From Dongia mobilis (lineage in GTDB: Bacteria > Pseudomonadota > Alphaproteobacteria > Dongiales > Dongiaceae): DNA of 64,000 bases. Each line of letters starts with the position of its first letter. The stretch's first letter is position 1. The stretch is taken from the NCBI RefSeq assembly GCF_945906275.1, contig NZ_CAMDRA010000002.1, positions 1 to 64,000 of the forward strand, written 5' to 3'. Of the stretch, positions 28,078-37,029 are shown piece by piece. Made by a program: the position numbers and the translations under genes. Under the pieces are notes generated by a model. The model had not been told where the DNA came from. It made no database searches and saw nothing but the letters and a program-made list of their open reading frames with translations.

Positions 28078-28893
28078 TCAGTAGTTAAAGCATCCCGCGG
28101 CGTGCATGCATTCTCGGACGCACTTCCGATACAGTTGCGGTGCATCACTATTAAATCCTCGTCCCGTATACAGGTAAACGCATTCATCGTGACACAGCTT
28201 ATGAATTTTATCGCAATCTGGTTCCTGGCAACTAGTGGGTTCAGGTGCGTCGGGGCTTCTTGGCCCCTTGAACAACCAATCCCATAAGCCTGTCGGTGAG
28301 TCTTCAATCGAGCCCTGCGCTAGAAGCAGTGCATTACCGCCGGCAGGTTGCTTGGCCCACTCAACTCTCGCATCGTGATCTGCGGTTTCCTTTTTTGTGC
28401 AAGTGGCGCAGGTATGATTTGACCGAAGTGTTGCCGGGCGAAAAGCGTTACTCTGATTGTCATTGGCGGCCGGCAGCCGTGAAGCACGGCGAGCCTCAAC
28501 TAATTCGTTCTCACCCGGCGACACCTCTGCGCCCAAAATCTGAGCCATTGTCTTGCCCGCAAAATGCTTTGATCGATGGTTTCGTACCAGTTCATTCTCG
28601 ATCGTGTTTGCATTGGCGAAGCGATACTTGCGGTCTGGTCCCTGGAAAATTGGTTTCGTGGGTCCTGCGATCCCTGCAAGGACAAGGTCCCGCGTTTTAT
28701 CGTCAAGTTCGTCACCCAGATGCCATTTTTCATCATGCACCGCTTGCTTATAGGCCTGCCGGGTCCAAGCCTCTTCGGCTTCGGGTGAACTGAAGCGAAA
28801 AACCCCGTTGTCCCAATGACCCAGCCCCTCCTGACGACGCTTGTCCCTGGTGTTCCTGGAAATACTCGACAATGCCGATTGCTGATGTGCCAT
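28078..28893 (-). CDS. Orphan protein with cysteine-rich C-terminus
   Basis: The 271-residue protein from ATG 28893 (MAHQQSALSSISRNTRDKRR) has no recognised domain. The N-terminal 150 residues are polar and charged. A CATCTKKE pair follows, and the last 50 residues hold nine cysteines (CQEPDCDKIHKLCHDECVY, then YRKCVRECMHAAGCFN), suggesting a disulfide-bonded or metal-binding tail. There is no signal peptide. Base composition and codon use are more AT-rich than the flanking genes, suggesting acquisition. The ORF-track start at 28968 runs back through the promoter. An exported effector or toxin-like role is conjecture. Confidence 0.65.
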   Translation of the reverse strand: MAHQQSALSSISRNTRDKRRQEGLGHWDNGVFRFSSPEAEEAWTRQAYKQAVHDEKWHLGDELDDKTRDLVLAGIAGPTKPIFQGPDRKYRFANANTIENELVRNHRSKHFAGKTMAQILGAEVSPGENELVEARRASRLPAANDNQSNAFRPATLRSNHTCATCTKKETADHDARVEWAKQPAGGNALLLAQGSIEDSPTGLWDWLFKGPRSPDAPEPTSCQEPDCDKIHKLCHDECVYLYTGRGFNSDAPQLYRKCVRECMHAAGCFNY

Positions 28894-28922
28894 TTGTCTG
28901 TCTCCGTGAAATACGTCTAATA

Positions 28923-28951
28923 TGTATAACACGTAAACAAGTAATTGTACA
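28923..28951 (-). promoter_or_regulatory. Candidate sigma-70 promoter for the orphan pair
   Basis: On the minus strand TGTACA (28951-28946) and TATACA (28928-28923) are separated by 17 nt in an AT-rich stretch. The -10 hexamer lies about 30 nt before the ATG at 28893. Confidence 0.4.
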
Positions 28952-29049
28952 GAACAAAAAGGGAACATTTATCGTTAAGGTTCTTCGAACAGATGGGGCG
29001 CTTTTTTGCGGGGCGTTCTTGCCAATTGCAGAAACGGTGGATGCTGGTC

Positions 29050-30702
29050 CTACATATTCGGGTAATTCGGCCCGCCGCCGCCTTCCGGCGTCACCCAGTT
29101 GATGTTCTGGGTGGGATCCTTGATATCGCAGGTTTTGCAGTGGACGCAGTTCTGGGCGTTGATCTGCAGGCGCGGCTTGCTGCCATCTGCCTCGCGCACG
29201 ATTTCGTAGACGCCGGCCGGACAGTATCGCTGCTCGGGCGCGTCATAGAGGGGCAGGTTGATCTCGATCGGGACCTTGGGGTCCTTTAGCGTCAGATGGC
29301 AGGGCTGGTCTTCCTCGTGATTGGTCGAGGAAAGGAAGACCGAGGACAGGCGATCGAAGGACAGCTTGTTGTCCGGCTTCGGATAGGCGATCGGCTTGAA
29401 TTTGTCCTTGTTCTTGATCTTGGCGTTGTCGGGCACCTTGTTGTGGAGCGTCCAGGGTGCCTTGCCGCCGAACAGCTTCTGATCCATGCCGGCCATGATC
29501 GTGCCGATGATGAGGCCCTTGCTCATCCACGGCTTGAAGTTGCGGGCCTTGTAGAGCTCTTCATGCAGCCAGGATTTCTCGAAGGCATCCGGGTAGGCCG
29601 CAAGCTCGTCATGCGAACGGTCGGCACCCAGCGCCTCGAAGGCGGCTTCGGCGGCCATCATGCCGGTCTTGATCGCGGCATGGCTGCCCTTGATGCGCGG
29701 CACGTTGAGGAAGCCCGCATTGTCGCCGACCAAAGCGCCGCCGGGGAAGGTGAGCTTGGGGAGCGCCTGCAGGCCGCCCGTGACGATCGCACGCGCGCCA
29801 TAGGCGACGCGACGGCCACCTTCGAGCTGCTCGGCGATGGCCGGATGGTGCTTGTAGCGCTGGAATTCCTCGAACGGATAGAGATAGGGATTGTCGTAGC
29901 CAAGGCCGATGACGAAGCCCACCATCACCTGGTTGTTGTCGCCGTGATAGAGGAACGAGCCGCCATAGGTGCTGGTATCCATGGGCCAGCCGGCGGTGTG
30001 CATGACGAGGCCGGGCTTATGCTTGGCGGGATCGATGTCCCAGAGTTCCTTGATGCCGATCGAGTAGCTCTGCGCGTCGCGGCCTTCATCCAGCTTGTAA
30101 TGGGCGATGAGGCGCTTGCCGAGCGAGCCGCGACAGCCTTCGGCAAAGAGCGTGTATTTGCCGGTCAGCGCCATGCCGGGCGTGAACTCGCCCTTTTCGC
30201 TGCCATCCTTGGCGCGGCCCATATCGCCGGTGATGATGCCCAGCACCTTCTTCTTGTCGTCGTCGAACAGGATGTCGGCAGCGGCAAAGCCCGGGAAGAT
30301 CTCGACGCCTAAGCCTTCAGCCTGGGTCGCCAGCCAACGGCAGACATTGCCGAGGCTGACAATGTAATTGCCCTCGTTATGGAGCGTGTCCGGCAGCAGC
30401 GCGTTGGGGAAGCGGACCGAATTCTGGTCATTGGTCAGGAACAGGAAGCGGTCCTCGGTCACCGGGCAGGTGAGCGGCGCCCCCAATTCCTTCCAATCGG
30501 GAATGAGTTCGGTGAGCGCCTTGGGGTCCATGATGGCGCCCGACAGAATATGGGCGCCGATCTCGGAACCCTTCTCGATGACGACGACGGAGATTTCCTT
30601 GCCCGCCTCGGCCGCCAGCTGTTTAAGACGGATCGCGGCGCTGAGGCCCGCTGGGCCGCCACCGACGACGACCACATCATATTCCATCACTTCGCGGTCC
30701 AT
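29050..30702 (-). CDS. Electron-transfer flavoprotein:ubiquinone oxidoreductase
   Basis: The 550-residue protein has standard ETF-QO length and order: FAD-binding YDVVVVGGGPAGLSAAIRLKQ, the ubiquinone-binding middle region, and a C-terminal [4Fe-4S] ferredoxin domain with the cysteines in YCPAGVYEIV and NAQNCVHCKTCDIKDP, ending NWVTPEGGGGPNYPNM. It passes electrons from ETF, reduced by acyl-CoA and other dehydrogenases, to the quinone pool at the inner face of the cytoplasmic membrane. It is divergent from the uracil-DNA glycosylase gene. Confidence 0.96.
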   Translation of the reverse strand: MDREVMEYDVVVVGGGPAGLSAAIRLKQLAAEAGKEISVVVIEKGSEIGAHILSGAIMDPKALTELIPDWKELGAPLTCPVTEDRFLFLTNDQNSVRFPNALLPDTLHNEGNYIVSLGNVCRWLATQAEGLGVEIFPGFAAADILFDDDKKKVLGIITGDMGRAKDGSEKGEFTPGMALTGKYTLFAEGCRGSLGKRLIAHYKLDEGRDAQSYSIGIKELWDIDPAKHKPGLVMHTAGWPMDTSTYGGSFLYHGDNNQVMVGFVIGLGYDNPYLYPFEEFQRYKHHPAIAEQLEGGRRVAYGARAIVTGGLQALPKLTFPGGALVGDNAGFLNVPRIKGSHAAIKTGMMAAEAAFEALGADRSHDELAAYPDAFEKSWLHEELYKARNFKPWMSKGLIIGTIMAGMDQKLFGGKAPWTLHNKVPDNAKIKNKDKFKPIAYPKPDNKLSFDRLSSVFLSSTNHEEDQPCHLTLKDPKVPIEINLPLYDAPEQRYCPAGVYEIVREADGSKPRLQINAQNCVHCKTCDIKDPTQNINWVTPEGGGGPNYPNM

Positions 30703-30871
30703 AGGCCCCTCCCCTCGGTCTCAATGCGGCTGGGCTGGTCGCCTGATGTGGCGCCGCCCTGGCGACCTGTGCTTACAACGGCCGGCCGCGCGCATGCAAC
30801 CGGTCGCACTCACTAAATATAGGAGTTCCCTTAACTGGACCTTCCCCTGCCCCGGATGCTAGCCTCAGCCC

Positions 30872-31762
30872 ATGACTTCGACCGGCCCCGTTTCCGACAA
30901 TCTCGCGTCATTTTCCGACGCGAATCAAGCGATTGCCCTCCTGAAATTCTATCTGGACTCGGGCGCCGACGCGGCTGTCGAGGACGTGCCGCGCAGCCGT
31001 TTCGGCGTTCCCGGCATGGCCGTGGAACCGGTGGCGGCGAAACAGCCAGCACCGCCGATCAGTCCGGCCGGCCCGGCCCCGGCAAAGTCCGCCCCGCCGC
31101 GCGCCATCATCACCAGTCCCGCCGCTGTGCTGGCAGCCGGCGACCTCGCCCTGGCGGAATCGGCGAGGGTCGCAGCGGCCGGCGCCAACAGCCTGGCCGA
31201 CCTGCAGGATATCCTCCGCCGGTTCGATGGTGTCGAATCCTTGCGGGCACGGGCCACCAACATGGTCTTTGCCGACGGCAACCCGGAAGCCCGTGTGATG
31301 CTGGTGGGGGAAGCGCCGGGCGCCGATGAAGATCGCCTCGGAAAGCCCTTTGTCGGCGTGTCCGGACAGCTGCTCGACCGCATGCTTGGGGCGATCGGCC
31401 TCGACCGCACCAGCTTCTACATCACCAATGTCTGTTTCTGGCGCCCACCCGGCAACCGGAAGCCAACCGAGGCCGAACTGGTGGCGCAGGCGCCCTTCGT
31501 GCAGCGCCATATCGAACTCATCAAGCCAAGAATTCTGGTGCTGGTGGGGGCGGCGTCAGCCCATGCGCTGCTGGGCACGAATGATGGCATCACGCGGTTG
31601 CGCGGTCGCTGGTTCGAGTATCAGTCGCCGGGCTTGCCCGGCCCCATTCCGACCCTGCCGATCTTCCATCCGGCCTATCTGCTGCGCCAGCCGGCCCAGA
31701 AGCGCGAGACCTGGGCCGATCTCCTGAAGCTCAAATCCCGCATCGCCGAAATCATTGATTAA
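30872..31762 (+). CDS. Uracil-DNA glycosylase, family 4 fold
   Basis: The 296-residue protein has a low-complexity Pro/Ala-rich segment (residues 50-85) before the catalytic domain. The active-site motifs are [17 protein letters not shown] and [11 protein letters not shown], and [14 protein letters not shown] is conserved. It excises uracil from DNA at the start of base-excision repair. The whole protein contains a single cysteine (in NVCFWRPP). The positions that hold Fe-S cysteines in family 4 read [13 protein letters not shown] and AELVAQAPF, so a four-Cys cluster is not possible. The gene is divergent from ETF-QO. Confidence 0.9.
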   Translation: MTSTGPVSDNLASFSDANQAIALLKFYLDSGADAAVEDVPRSRFGVPGMAVEPVAAKQPAPPISPAGPAPAKSAPPRAIITSPAAVLAAGDLALAESARVAAAGANSLADLQDILRRFDGVESLRARATNMVFADGNPEARVMLVGEAPGADEDRLGKPFVGVSGQLLDRMLGAIGLDRTSFYITNVCFWRPPGNRKPTEAELVAQAPFVQRHIELIKPRILVLVGAASAHALLGTNDGITRLRGRWFEYQSPGLPGPIPTLPIFHPAYLLRQPAQKRETWADLLKLKSRIAEIID

Positions 31763-31860
31763 CCATAGCACGGCGAATTTCGCACACCCGGCGAATCGTC
31801 GGCATTTTAGCTATCTGCCGGCGTTAACGAATTTGACCATTCTGTGACATAGCCGCGACC

Positions 31861-31957
31861 AAAAGCCCGTTCACCTAAAATTTTACCGATCAAATCAATA
31901 TCTAGTGGTTAACATTGACCATGACACCATATCTGTAGATTGCGACGGGCTTTTTTT
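31861..31957 (+). promoter_or_regulatory. Long-range inverted repeat ending in a T run upstream of the lytic transglycosylase
   Basis: The gap 31763-32069 contains AAAAGCCCGT (31861-31870) and its perfect complement ACGGGCTTTT (31945-31954), running into seven Ts. The 74 nt between them carry smaller repeats such as TGGT...ACCA around GTTAAC. A transcript would close into a stem followed by U residues, as in an attenuator or a small RNA. TTAACCAT and GTTAAC motifs resemble CtrA half-sites. The rest of this gap shows nothing else I can support. Confidence 0.35.
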
Positions 31958-32069
31958 CTGGACGCCGCCGCTTCGAATCGGTAACGCTGGGAACCAGAAA
32001 ACATGAATGTCCGTTAACGACGGGTGGCTTCGGAGTGTCCGAGGCATTCGCTCTAAGGGGGGCGACAGA

Positions 32070-33635
32070 TTGCAGAGTAAGATTCAACAGCACGGCTGGC
32101 GCCGTCTTCTGGCGTCGACCGCGATGGTGGCCCTTTTGTCGCCGATCATCCTGATCGGTGCGAGCGCTGCCAAGGCGGATGAGCTGAGCGCCGCCACTCT
32201 GGGCGATGGTAGCAGCACGGCGTCGCTGCAGACCGGCCCGGAAGTGTTCGGTGCAACCGTGCCGCAGCCGCTCGATGCGGTGAATGCCGATCGCTACCGC
32301 GAAATTTTCCGCCGTCAGGCGCAGGGCGACTTTGCCGGCTCTGACCGCCTGATCAGCGACCTCACCGATCCTGCCTTGCTGGGCCATGTGCTCGCCAACC
32401 GCTATCTGGCGCCGGGCTACAAGAGCAAACCGAAGGAACTCACAGACTGGTTGAAGGCCTATTCGAACCTCCCCGAGGCACCTGCCATCTACAAGCTGGC
32501 CGGCATCAAGGGCGTGAAGAAGGCGGCGCTCACCAAGCCGAAGTTCGATATCACCCGCGTCGGGTCGCCGGATGAGAATTCCAGCGACAACGATCCGAAC
32601 TGGAAGGCCGGCCTCGATTCCTGGCGTGCCAAACAGTATGAGCAGGCCGCCTCGCAGTTCGAGAAAGCCGCCATCCGAACCTCATCCTCCGCCTGGGACC
32701 GTTCGGCTGCCGCCTATTGGGCGAGCCGCGCGCATGTGCGCGCCCAGCATCCGGACAAGGTCAGCCATTGGCTGAAGGTTGCCGCCGAATTCCCGCGCAC
32801 CTTCTATGGCCAGCTCGCCACAAGGGCGCTCGGCATCGAGCCGCAATTCGACTGGCGCGTGCCGACGCTCACCGGCAGCCATGGCACGCAGCTGATGACC
32901 TCGCGCATCGGCAAGCGGGCCCTTGGCCTGTTGCAGATCGGCCAGACCGACCTCGCAGAAAAGGAACTCCTCGTCCTGCAGAGCGAAGCCGGGCCTGAAA
33001 TCAGCGATGCGCTCATCGCGATCAGTCAGGCCTATCGCCTGCCATCGCTCGCCCTGAAGATCGGCGCCTGGCGCCAGCTCAAAGGCGGTACGCGCATGGA
33101 TGCAGCGCTCTATCCGCTGCCGTCATGGAAGCCTGCCCATGGTTTCACCGTCGACCAGGCCTTGTTGTTTGCCGTCATGCGTCAGGAATCGGGCTTCAAC
33201 CCGAACGCCGTTTCAGGCGCCGGTGCGGTCGGCCTCATGCAGTTGATGCCGGGCACGGCGAAGGCGATCGGCGCACCTGGGGGCATGCGCCTCAAGGATC
33301 CGCTGACCTCGCTCGCCTTTGGCCAGAAATACATCCAGCGCCTGCTGGAAGATCCGGCGGTGAAGGACGACCTGTTCATGATGGCGGCCGCCTATAACGC
33401 TGGCCCCGGCAACCTCGCCAAGTGGAAGAAGAGTATCCGCGGTTCCGAAGATCCGTTGCTGTTCATCGAAAGCATGCCGTCGCGTGAGACGCGCAACTTC
33501 GTCGAACGCGTGATCGGCGCCTATTGGGTCTATCAGGCGCGCCTCGGCCAGCCGCAGCGCTCGCTTGAAGCGGTGGCGAATGGTGCTTGGCCGACCTATC
33601 ACCGCGGCGACAACATCTCGGCCGCTGCCAACTAA
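32070..33635 (+). CDS. Soluble lytic murein transglycosylase (Slt/MltE type)
   Basis: From the TTG at 32070 the protein has 521 residues. It has a signal peptide (WRRLLASTAMVALLSPIILI, cleavage near AAKADE), an alpha-helical superhelix region (residues 60-340) and a C-terminal SLT domain. The catalytic Glu is in FAVMRQESGFNPNAV, with GLMQLMPGTAKAIG and AYNAGPGNLAKW also present. It cleaves peptidoglycan between MurNAc and GlcNAc in the periplasm, forming 1,6-anhydroMurNAc. The TTG is preferred over ATG 32007 because AGGGGGG lies exactly 7 nt upstream and the signal peptide begins there. Confidence 0.9.
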   Translation: MQSKIQQHGWRRLLASTAMVALLSPIILIGASAAKADELSAATLGDGSSTASLQTGPEVFGATVPQPLDAVNADRYREIFRRQAQGDFAGSDRLISDLTDPALLGHVLANRYLAPGYKSKPKELTDWLKAYSNLPEAPAIYKLAGIKGVKKAALTKPKFDITRVGSPDENSSDNDPNWKAGLDSWRAKQYEQAASQFEKAAIRTSSSAWDRSAAAYWASRAHVRAQHPDKVSHWLKVAAEFPRTFYGQLATRALGIEPQFDWRVPTLTGSHGTQLMTSRIGKRALGLLQIGQTDLAEKELLVLQSEAGPEISDALIAISQAYRLPSLALKIGAWRQLKGGTRMDAALYPLPSWKPAHGFTVDQALLFAVMRQESGFNPNAVSGAGAVGLMQLMPGTAKAIGAPGGMRLKDPLTSLAFGQKYIQRLLEDPAVKDDLFMMAAAYNAGPGNLAKWKKSIRGSEDPLLFIESMPSRETRNFVERVIGAYWVYQARLGQPQRSLEAVANGAWPTYHRGDNISAAAN

Positions 33636-33652
33636 GCGAAAGCTCCGCGCAG

Positions 33653-34189
33653 ATGTCGCGCATCGACGAGCAGCGACCCTTCCTTGCGGTCAGGATAGCG
33701 ATCCTGACCGTGTCCGACTCACGCACCGCCGCCGATGATCGTTCCGGCGACACGCTGGTCGAGCTCCTGCAACGTGACGGTCACATGCTGGCCGGCCGCG
33801 CCATCGTCAAGGACGAGGTCGCCAGCATAGCCGGCCAGCTTTACGATTGGATCGATAATCCGGAAGTCGACGTCGTGATCTCGACCGGCGGCACCGGCGT
33901 TACCGGCCGCGACGTGACCCCGGAAGCCTTCGAGAGCGTGTTCGAGAAGAAGATCGACGGGTTCGGCGAATTGTTCCGCTGGATCTCATACCAGAAGATC
34001 AAGACCTCGACGATCCAGTCGCGCGCCGTGGGCGGTGTCGCCGGCGGCACCTATCTCTTCGCCCTCCCGGGCTCGCCCAGCGCCTGCCGCGACGGCTGGG
34101 AAGAGATCCTCAAATGGCAGCTCGACTACCGCCACAGGCCCTGCAATCTAGTTGAACTGATGCCGCGCCTGACGGAACATTTGAAATAG
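33653..34189 (+). CDS. moaB: Molybdenum cofactor biosynthesis protein B
   Basis: The 178-residue MoaB/MogA-fold protein has VRIAILTVSDSRTAADDRSG, the molybdopterin-binding loop STGGTGVTGRDVTPEA, and the SRAVGG...FALPGSPSACRDGW region. It acts in molybdopterin adenylylation or a related step of cofactor assembly. The ATG at 33653 is chosen; the ORF-track start lies inside the transglycosylase gene. It begins 17 bp after that stop, so the two are probably co-transcribed although functionally unrelated. Confidence 0.92.
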   Translation: MSRIDEQRPFLAVRIAILTVSDSRTAADDRSGDTLVELLQRDGHMLAGRAIVKDEVASIAGQLYDWIDNPEVDVVISTGGTGVTGRDVTPEAFESVFEKKIDGFGELFRWISYQKIKTSTIQSRAVGGVAGGTYLFALPGSPSACRDGWEEILKWQLDYRHRPCNLVELMPRLTEHLK

Positions 34190-34244
34190 TCCGCCAACGG
34201 TATTTGTTCTTGTAATGTTCTCTTTGCCGTGGCACGATTTTGCC

Positions 34245-35459
34245 ATGCGCTACGAACGTGATCCCGTCGATCCCTTCGACGATTCTCCCCCACCCCAGAT
34301 GGCCCGCAAAGGGCGCGGCGCGGTCACCAACCGCGCCGGCCGTTTCGAGCCAGGCCAGCGGCCGCTGGAAGATGATGGCTGGTCCCATGGCGATGCATTC
34401 TCCGGCCTCACCTTCAATGGCGCACCGGTCAATCTTGCCGGCAGGAAGCCAGCGCCGAACGCCGATGACGATCTGCCGCCGCTCAAGACCACCATCGCCC
34501 TCGACAATGCGCGCTCGATCATCAGCCGCAACCAGTCGCCGGACATTCCCTTCGACCAGTCGATCAATCCCTATCGTGGCTGCGAGCATGGCTGCATCTA
34601 TTGTTATGCGCGGCCGACCCACGCCTATCTCGGCCATTCACCCGGCCTCGATTTCGAGACTAGGCTCTACATGAAGGCGGATGCCGCGAAGCTCCTTGAG
34701 AAGGAACTGCGCAAACCCGGCTACAAGCCCAGCGTCATTGCCTTGGGCGCCAACACCGATCCCTACCAGCCGATCGAGAAGCGCTTCGGCATCACGCGCG
34801 AGATCCTGCATGTGCTCTCCGCCTACAACCATCCGCTCGGCATCACGACGAAATCAGCCAACGTCACGCGCGACATCGACATATTGGCGCCGATGGCGGC
34901 GAAGAAACTGGCCAAGGTCTATCTGTCCGTCACGACCCTCGATCGCGATCTTGCCCGCGTGATGGAGCCGCGCGCCTCGACACCGCAGAAGCGGCTCGAC
35001 GCCATCCGCCAGTTGAGGGCTGCCGGCATTCCTGTCGGCGTCTCTGTGGCGCCGATCATCCCGGCCCTCACCGATCACGAGATCGAGCACATCATTGAGG
35101 CAGCAACGGAGGCCGGCGCCAGCAGCGTCAACTGGACGCTGCTGCGCCTGCCGCTCGAGATCAAGGATATTTTCACCGAATGGCTCGAGGCCCATCACCC
35201 GCTCCGCGCCAAGCGCGTGCTCGACATGGTCCGCGAATGCCGCGACGGCGCGCTCTACAGATCGGATTTCGGCGAACGCATGAAGGGCAGTGGCCCCTAT
35301 GCCACCTTGATCCGCCAGCGTGTCCAGGCCGCGGCCAAACGCTGCGGTCTCAACGGTTATCGCTGGGATGTCGACACCAGCTTGTTCAGGATCCCGGCGG
35401 ACCGCATGGCCGGGCCGGAAAAACCAGCGGAACGGGCGCAGCTCAGCCTGTTCGGGTAG
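34245..35459 (+). CDS. PA0069-family radical SAM protein
   Basis: The 404-residue protein has the cluster motif CEHGCIYCYARPTHAYLGH (CxxxCxxC). Before it lies the conserved lead-in SPDIPFDQSINPYRG, and GANTDPYQPIEKRF and APIIPALTDHEIEHI follow, as in this spore-photoproduct-lyase-like family of unknown substrate. It should bind [4Fe-4S] and SAM. The ORF starts at 34215; ATG 34245 (MRYERDPVDPFDD) looks closer to homologues, but neither has a Shine-Dalgarno. Confidence 0.88.
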   Translation: MRYERDPVDPFDDSPPPQMARKGRGAVTNRAGRFEPGQRPLEDDGWSHGDAFSGLTFNGAPVNLAGRKPAPNADDDLPPLKTTIALDNARSIISRNQSPDIPFDQSINPYRGCEHGCIYCYARPTHAYLGHSPGLDFETRLYMKADAAKLLEKELRKPGYKPSVIALGANTDPYQPIEKRFGITREILHVLSAYNHPLGITTKSANVTRDIDILAPMAAKKLAKVYLSVTTLDRDLARVMEPRASTPQKRLDAIRQLRAAGIPVGVSVAPIIPALTDHEIEHIIEAATEAGASSVNWTLLRLPLEIKDIFTEWLEAHHPLRAKRVLDMVRECRDGALYRSDFGERMKGSGPYATLIRQRVQAAAKRCGLNGYRWDVDTSLFRIPADRMAGPEKPAERAQLSLFG

Positions 35460-35529
35460 AAAAGGCACGGGGAACAACCACCTCGCCCGACTGTTTATCC
35501 CCACAGATCAATTTCCCACGAGGCCTATC

Positions 35530-35850
35530 ATGCGCGCGACCTTCAGAACCATCGCCCTTTCGGCCGGCATGATTGCCGGTATCACCATCGGACCGGCAAC
35601 GGCGGAAAACGCCCTGCCCACGGCGCCCACCGATCTCAGCCAACCCGGCAACAATTGCGTCAATGGCGAGATCATCGACGGCTCGACCGCGGAGCAGGCC
35701 GTTACTCGGTTCCAGGCCGCGGGCTACAGCGATGTGAAGATCGTGCGCAAGGGCTGCGACAATTTCTGGCATGCGACCGGCACCAAGGGCGGCCAGAGCG
35801 GCAACATCCTGCTCTCACCAGATGGCGCGGTGATGCCGGAAGGCGAGTGA
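35530..35850 (+). CDS. Small secreted hypothetical protein
   Basis: The 106-residue protein starts MRATFRTIALSAGMIAGI, with signal-peptidase cleavage plausible at PATA-ENA. The mature part is about 80 residues with two cysteines (NNCVNG, KGCDN) likely to form a disulfide. Its pattern TAEQAVTRFQAAGYSDVKIV ending WHATGTKGGQSGNILLSPDG resembles small PepSY-like periplasmic domains. Function unknown. It follows the radical SAM gene by 70 bp and converges on the DUF995-like pair. Confidence 0.75.
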   Translation: MRATFRTIALSAGMIAGITIGPATAENALPTAPTDLSQPGNNCVNGEIIDGSTAEQAVTRFQAAGYSDVKIVRKGCDNFWHATGTKGGQSGNILLSPDGAVMPEGE

Positions 35851-35859
35851 GGCATCATC

Positions 35860-36366
35860 TCAGCTTGATAATTCTTCGCAGGTGCCGCCGACCAGGTTCT
35901 GGATCTTGAACGGGTCCCCGGCAAGCTGCCCCAGGATGGTGACGGAGCTGACATCGGCGTCGGGATCGCCGCGACCGGCTAGGTCATAAGTACCATCGCC
36001 TTGCGGAAAGACGGTGAAGCAGAAATGTTCACCGGGGTCGAGTTCGTCATAGGTGTAGCAGATCTCGCTGCCCTCCAGCCACCATCTGCCGCGGTAGATA
36101 TCGCTGCCCCGCAGATAGACTGAGCGGCCGTTCGGGCAGTGATACTCGCTCCATTTGAAGTCGACGGCACCCTTATAAAGGTTGGCGCCATAGACCGTGT
36201 TGCCGGCGAAGAAATTGCGCAACGCCACGGCATCGCGCCACGCCGCGCCGGCATCCTGCGCGATGGCGCGCCCGTCCCAGGCTCCCAAGGCCAACAGCAG
36301 AGCCGGGACCAGCCACAATGACCGCCACCAGCCGCTATGCGACCCCTCAACTCGTCGGATCCTCAC
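35860..36366 (-). CDS. Secreted DUF995-like protein, copy 1 of a tandem pair
   Basis: The protein has 168 residues from a GTG at 36366 that overlaps the stop of copy 2 by 20 bp. A signal peptide (WRSLWLVPALLLALGAW) ends near AIAQ. The mature domain has FAGNTVYGANLYKGAVDFKW, SEYHCPNGRSVYLRG, YRGRWWLEGSEICYTYDE and FCFTVFPQGDGTY. This GNT...W...C layout matches DUF995-type proteins, small beta-barrel periplasmic proteins of unknown role. The ORF-track start at 36546 lies inside copy 2. Confidence 0.72.
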   Translation of the reverse strand: MRIRRVEGSHSGWWRSLWLVPALLLALGAWDGRAIAQDAGAAWRDAVALRNFFAGNTVYGANLYKGAVDFKWSEYHCPNGRSVYLRGSDIYRGRWWLEGSEICYTYDELDPGEHFCFTVFPQGDGTYDLAGRGDPDADVSSVTILGQLAGDPFKIQNLVGGTCEELSS

Positions 36367-36871
36367 ATCTGCCCCCGTCGAGCTTCTGGACGTTGAGCGG
36401 ATCGCCCGGCAGTGGATTGACGAAGACGACGAAGCCAAGGTCAGGCTCCATCGCGTCGACCAGTTTGTAGCCACCGCGTCCGTCATCATAAACGTCGAAG
36501 CAGTACATCGTGCCTTCTGCGATGTCGTCATAGGCGAAGCAGACATGTCCGTCCAGGATGTTCCAGCGGCCTGGATAAAGCCTGCCGTCGAATGCCCAGC
36601 GTGTCTGCCCGTTGCGACATTGATACTCGCTCCATTTGAACTCCGGCCGGTCCGGGAAGCGATTGACGCCGATCATGGTATTGCCGGCATAGATTTCTCG
36701 GAGCTTCGCCAAATCCGTGATCGGGGTCGCGCCGACGGGGACGGGCTCGAGCGCTGCCGCCCAGTCGCCACCCATCATCCCATGACAAACACCACCAGCG
36801 GCGCAATCCCCCACCGCAAGGATCGCCGAAATCCGACCAGCTGCAACCAGGCCTCCCACGTATCCATCCAA
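36347..36871 (-). CDS. Secreted DUF995-like protein, copy 2, with probable frameshift in its signal peptide
   Basis: The mature part is paralogous to copy 1: IYAGNTMIGVNRFPDRPEFK, SEYQCRNGQTRWAF, YPGRWNILDGHVCFAYDD, MYCFDVYDDGRGGY. In the given frame the N-terminus (TTG start) is a poor signal peptide. In the neighbouring frame, an ATG at 36867 starts MDTWEAWLQLVGFRRSLRWG then IAPLVVFVMG, an excellent signal sequence that stops at once. Adding one base to the GGG run at 36779-36781 joins it to the mature frame with a DWAAA cleavage site. The deposited reading is therefore probably frameshifted by 1 nt, either truly or through sequence error. Confidence 0.6.
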   Translation of the reverse strand: MDGYVGGLVAAGRISAILAVGDCAAGGVCHGMMGGDWAAALEPVPVGATPITDLAKLREIYAGNTMIGVNRFPDRPEFKWSEYQCRNGQTRWAFDGRLYPGRWNILDGHVCFAYDDIAEGTMYCFDVYDDGRGGYKLVDAMEPDLGFVVFVNPLPGDPLNVQKLDGGRCEDPTS

Positions 36872-37029
36872 CCATTCTTTTTAGTCGCAAGCCATGGTCC
36901 GCAGCAACCTGTAGTTATGCACTGTGGCCTCTCCATTTTGATTGCTGCTGCCCTGCCACACCAGCATGATGCGGCCGACATGCTGGCAATCATGCCCATG
37001 CTGGCAATCAGGGCCGGGAGCCGTCGGAC

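Noticed and set aside
31763-32069. CtrA operator calls from TTAACCAT and GTTAAC motifs
   Set aside because: Only half-sites are present; no TTAA-N7-TTAA pair was found, so no site is claimed.
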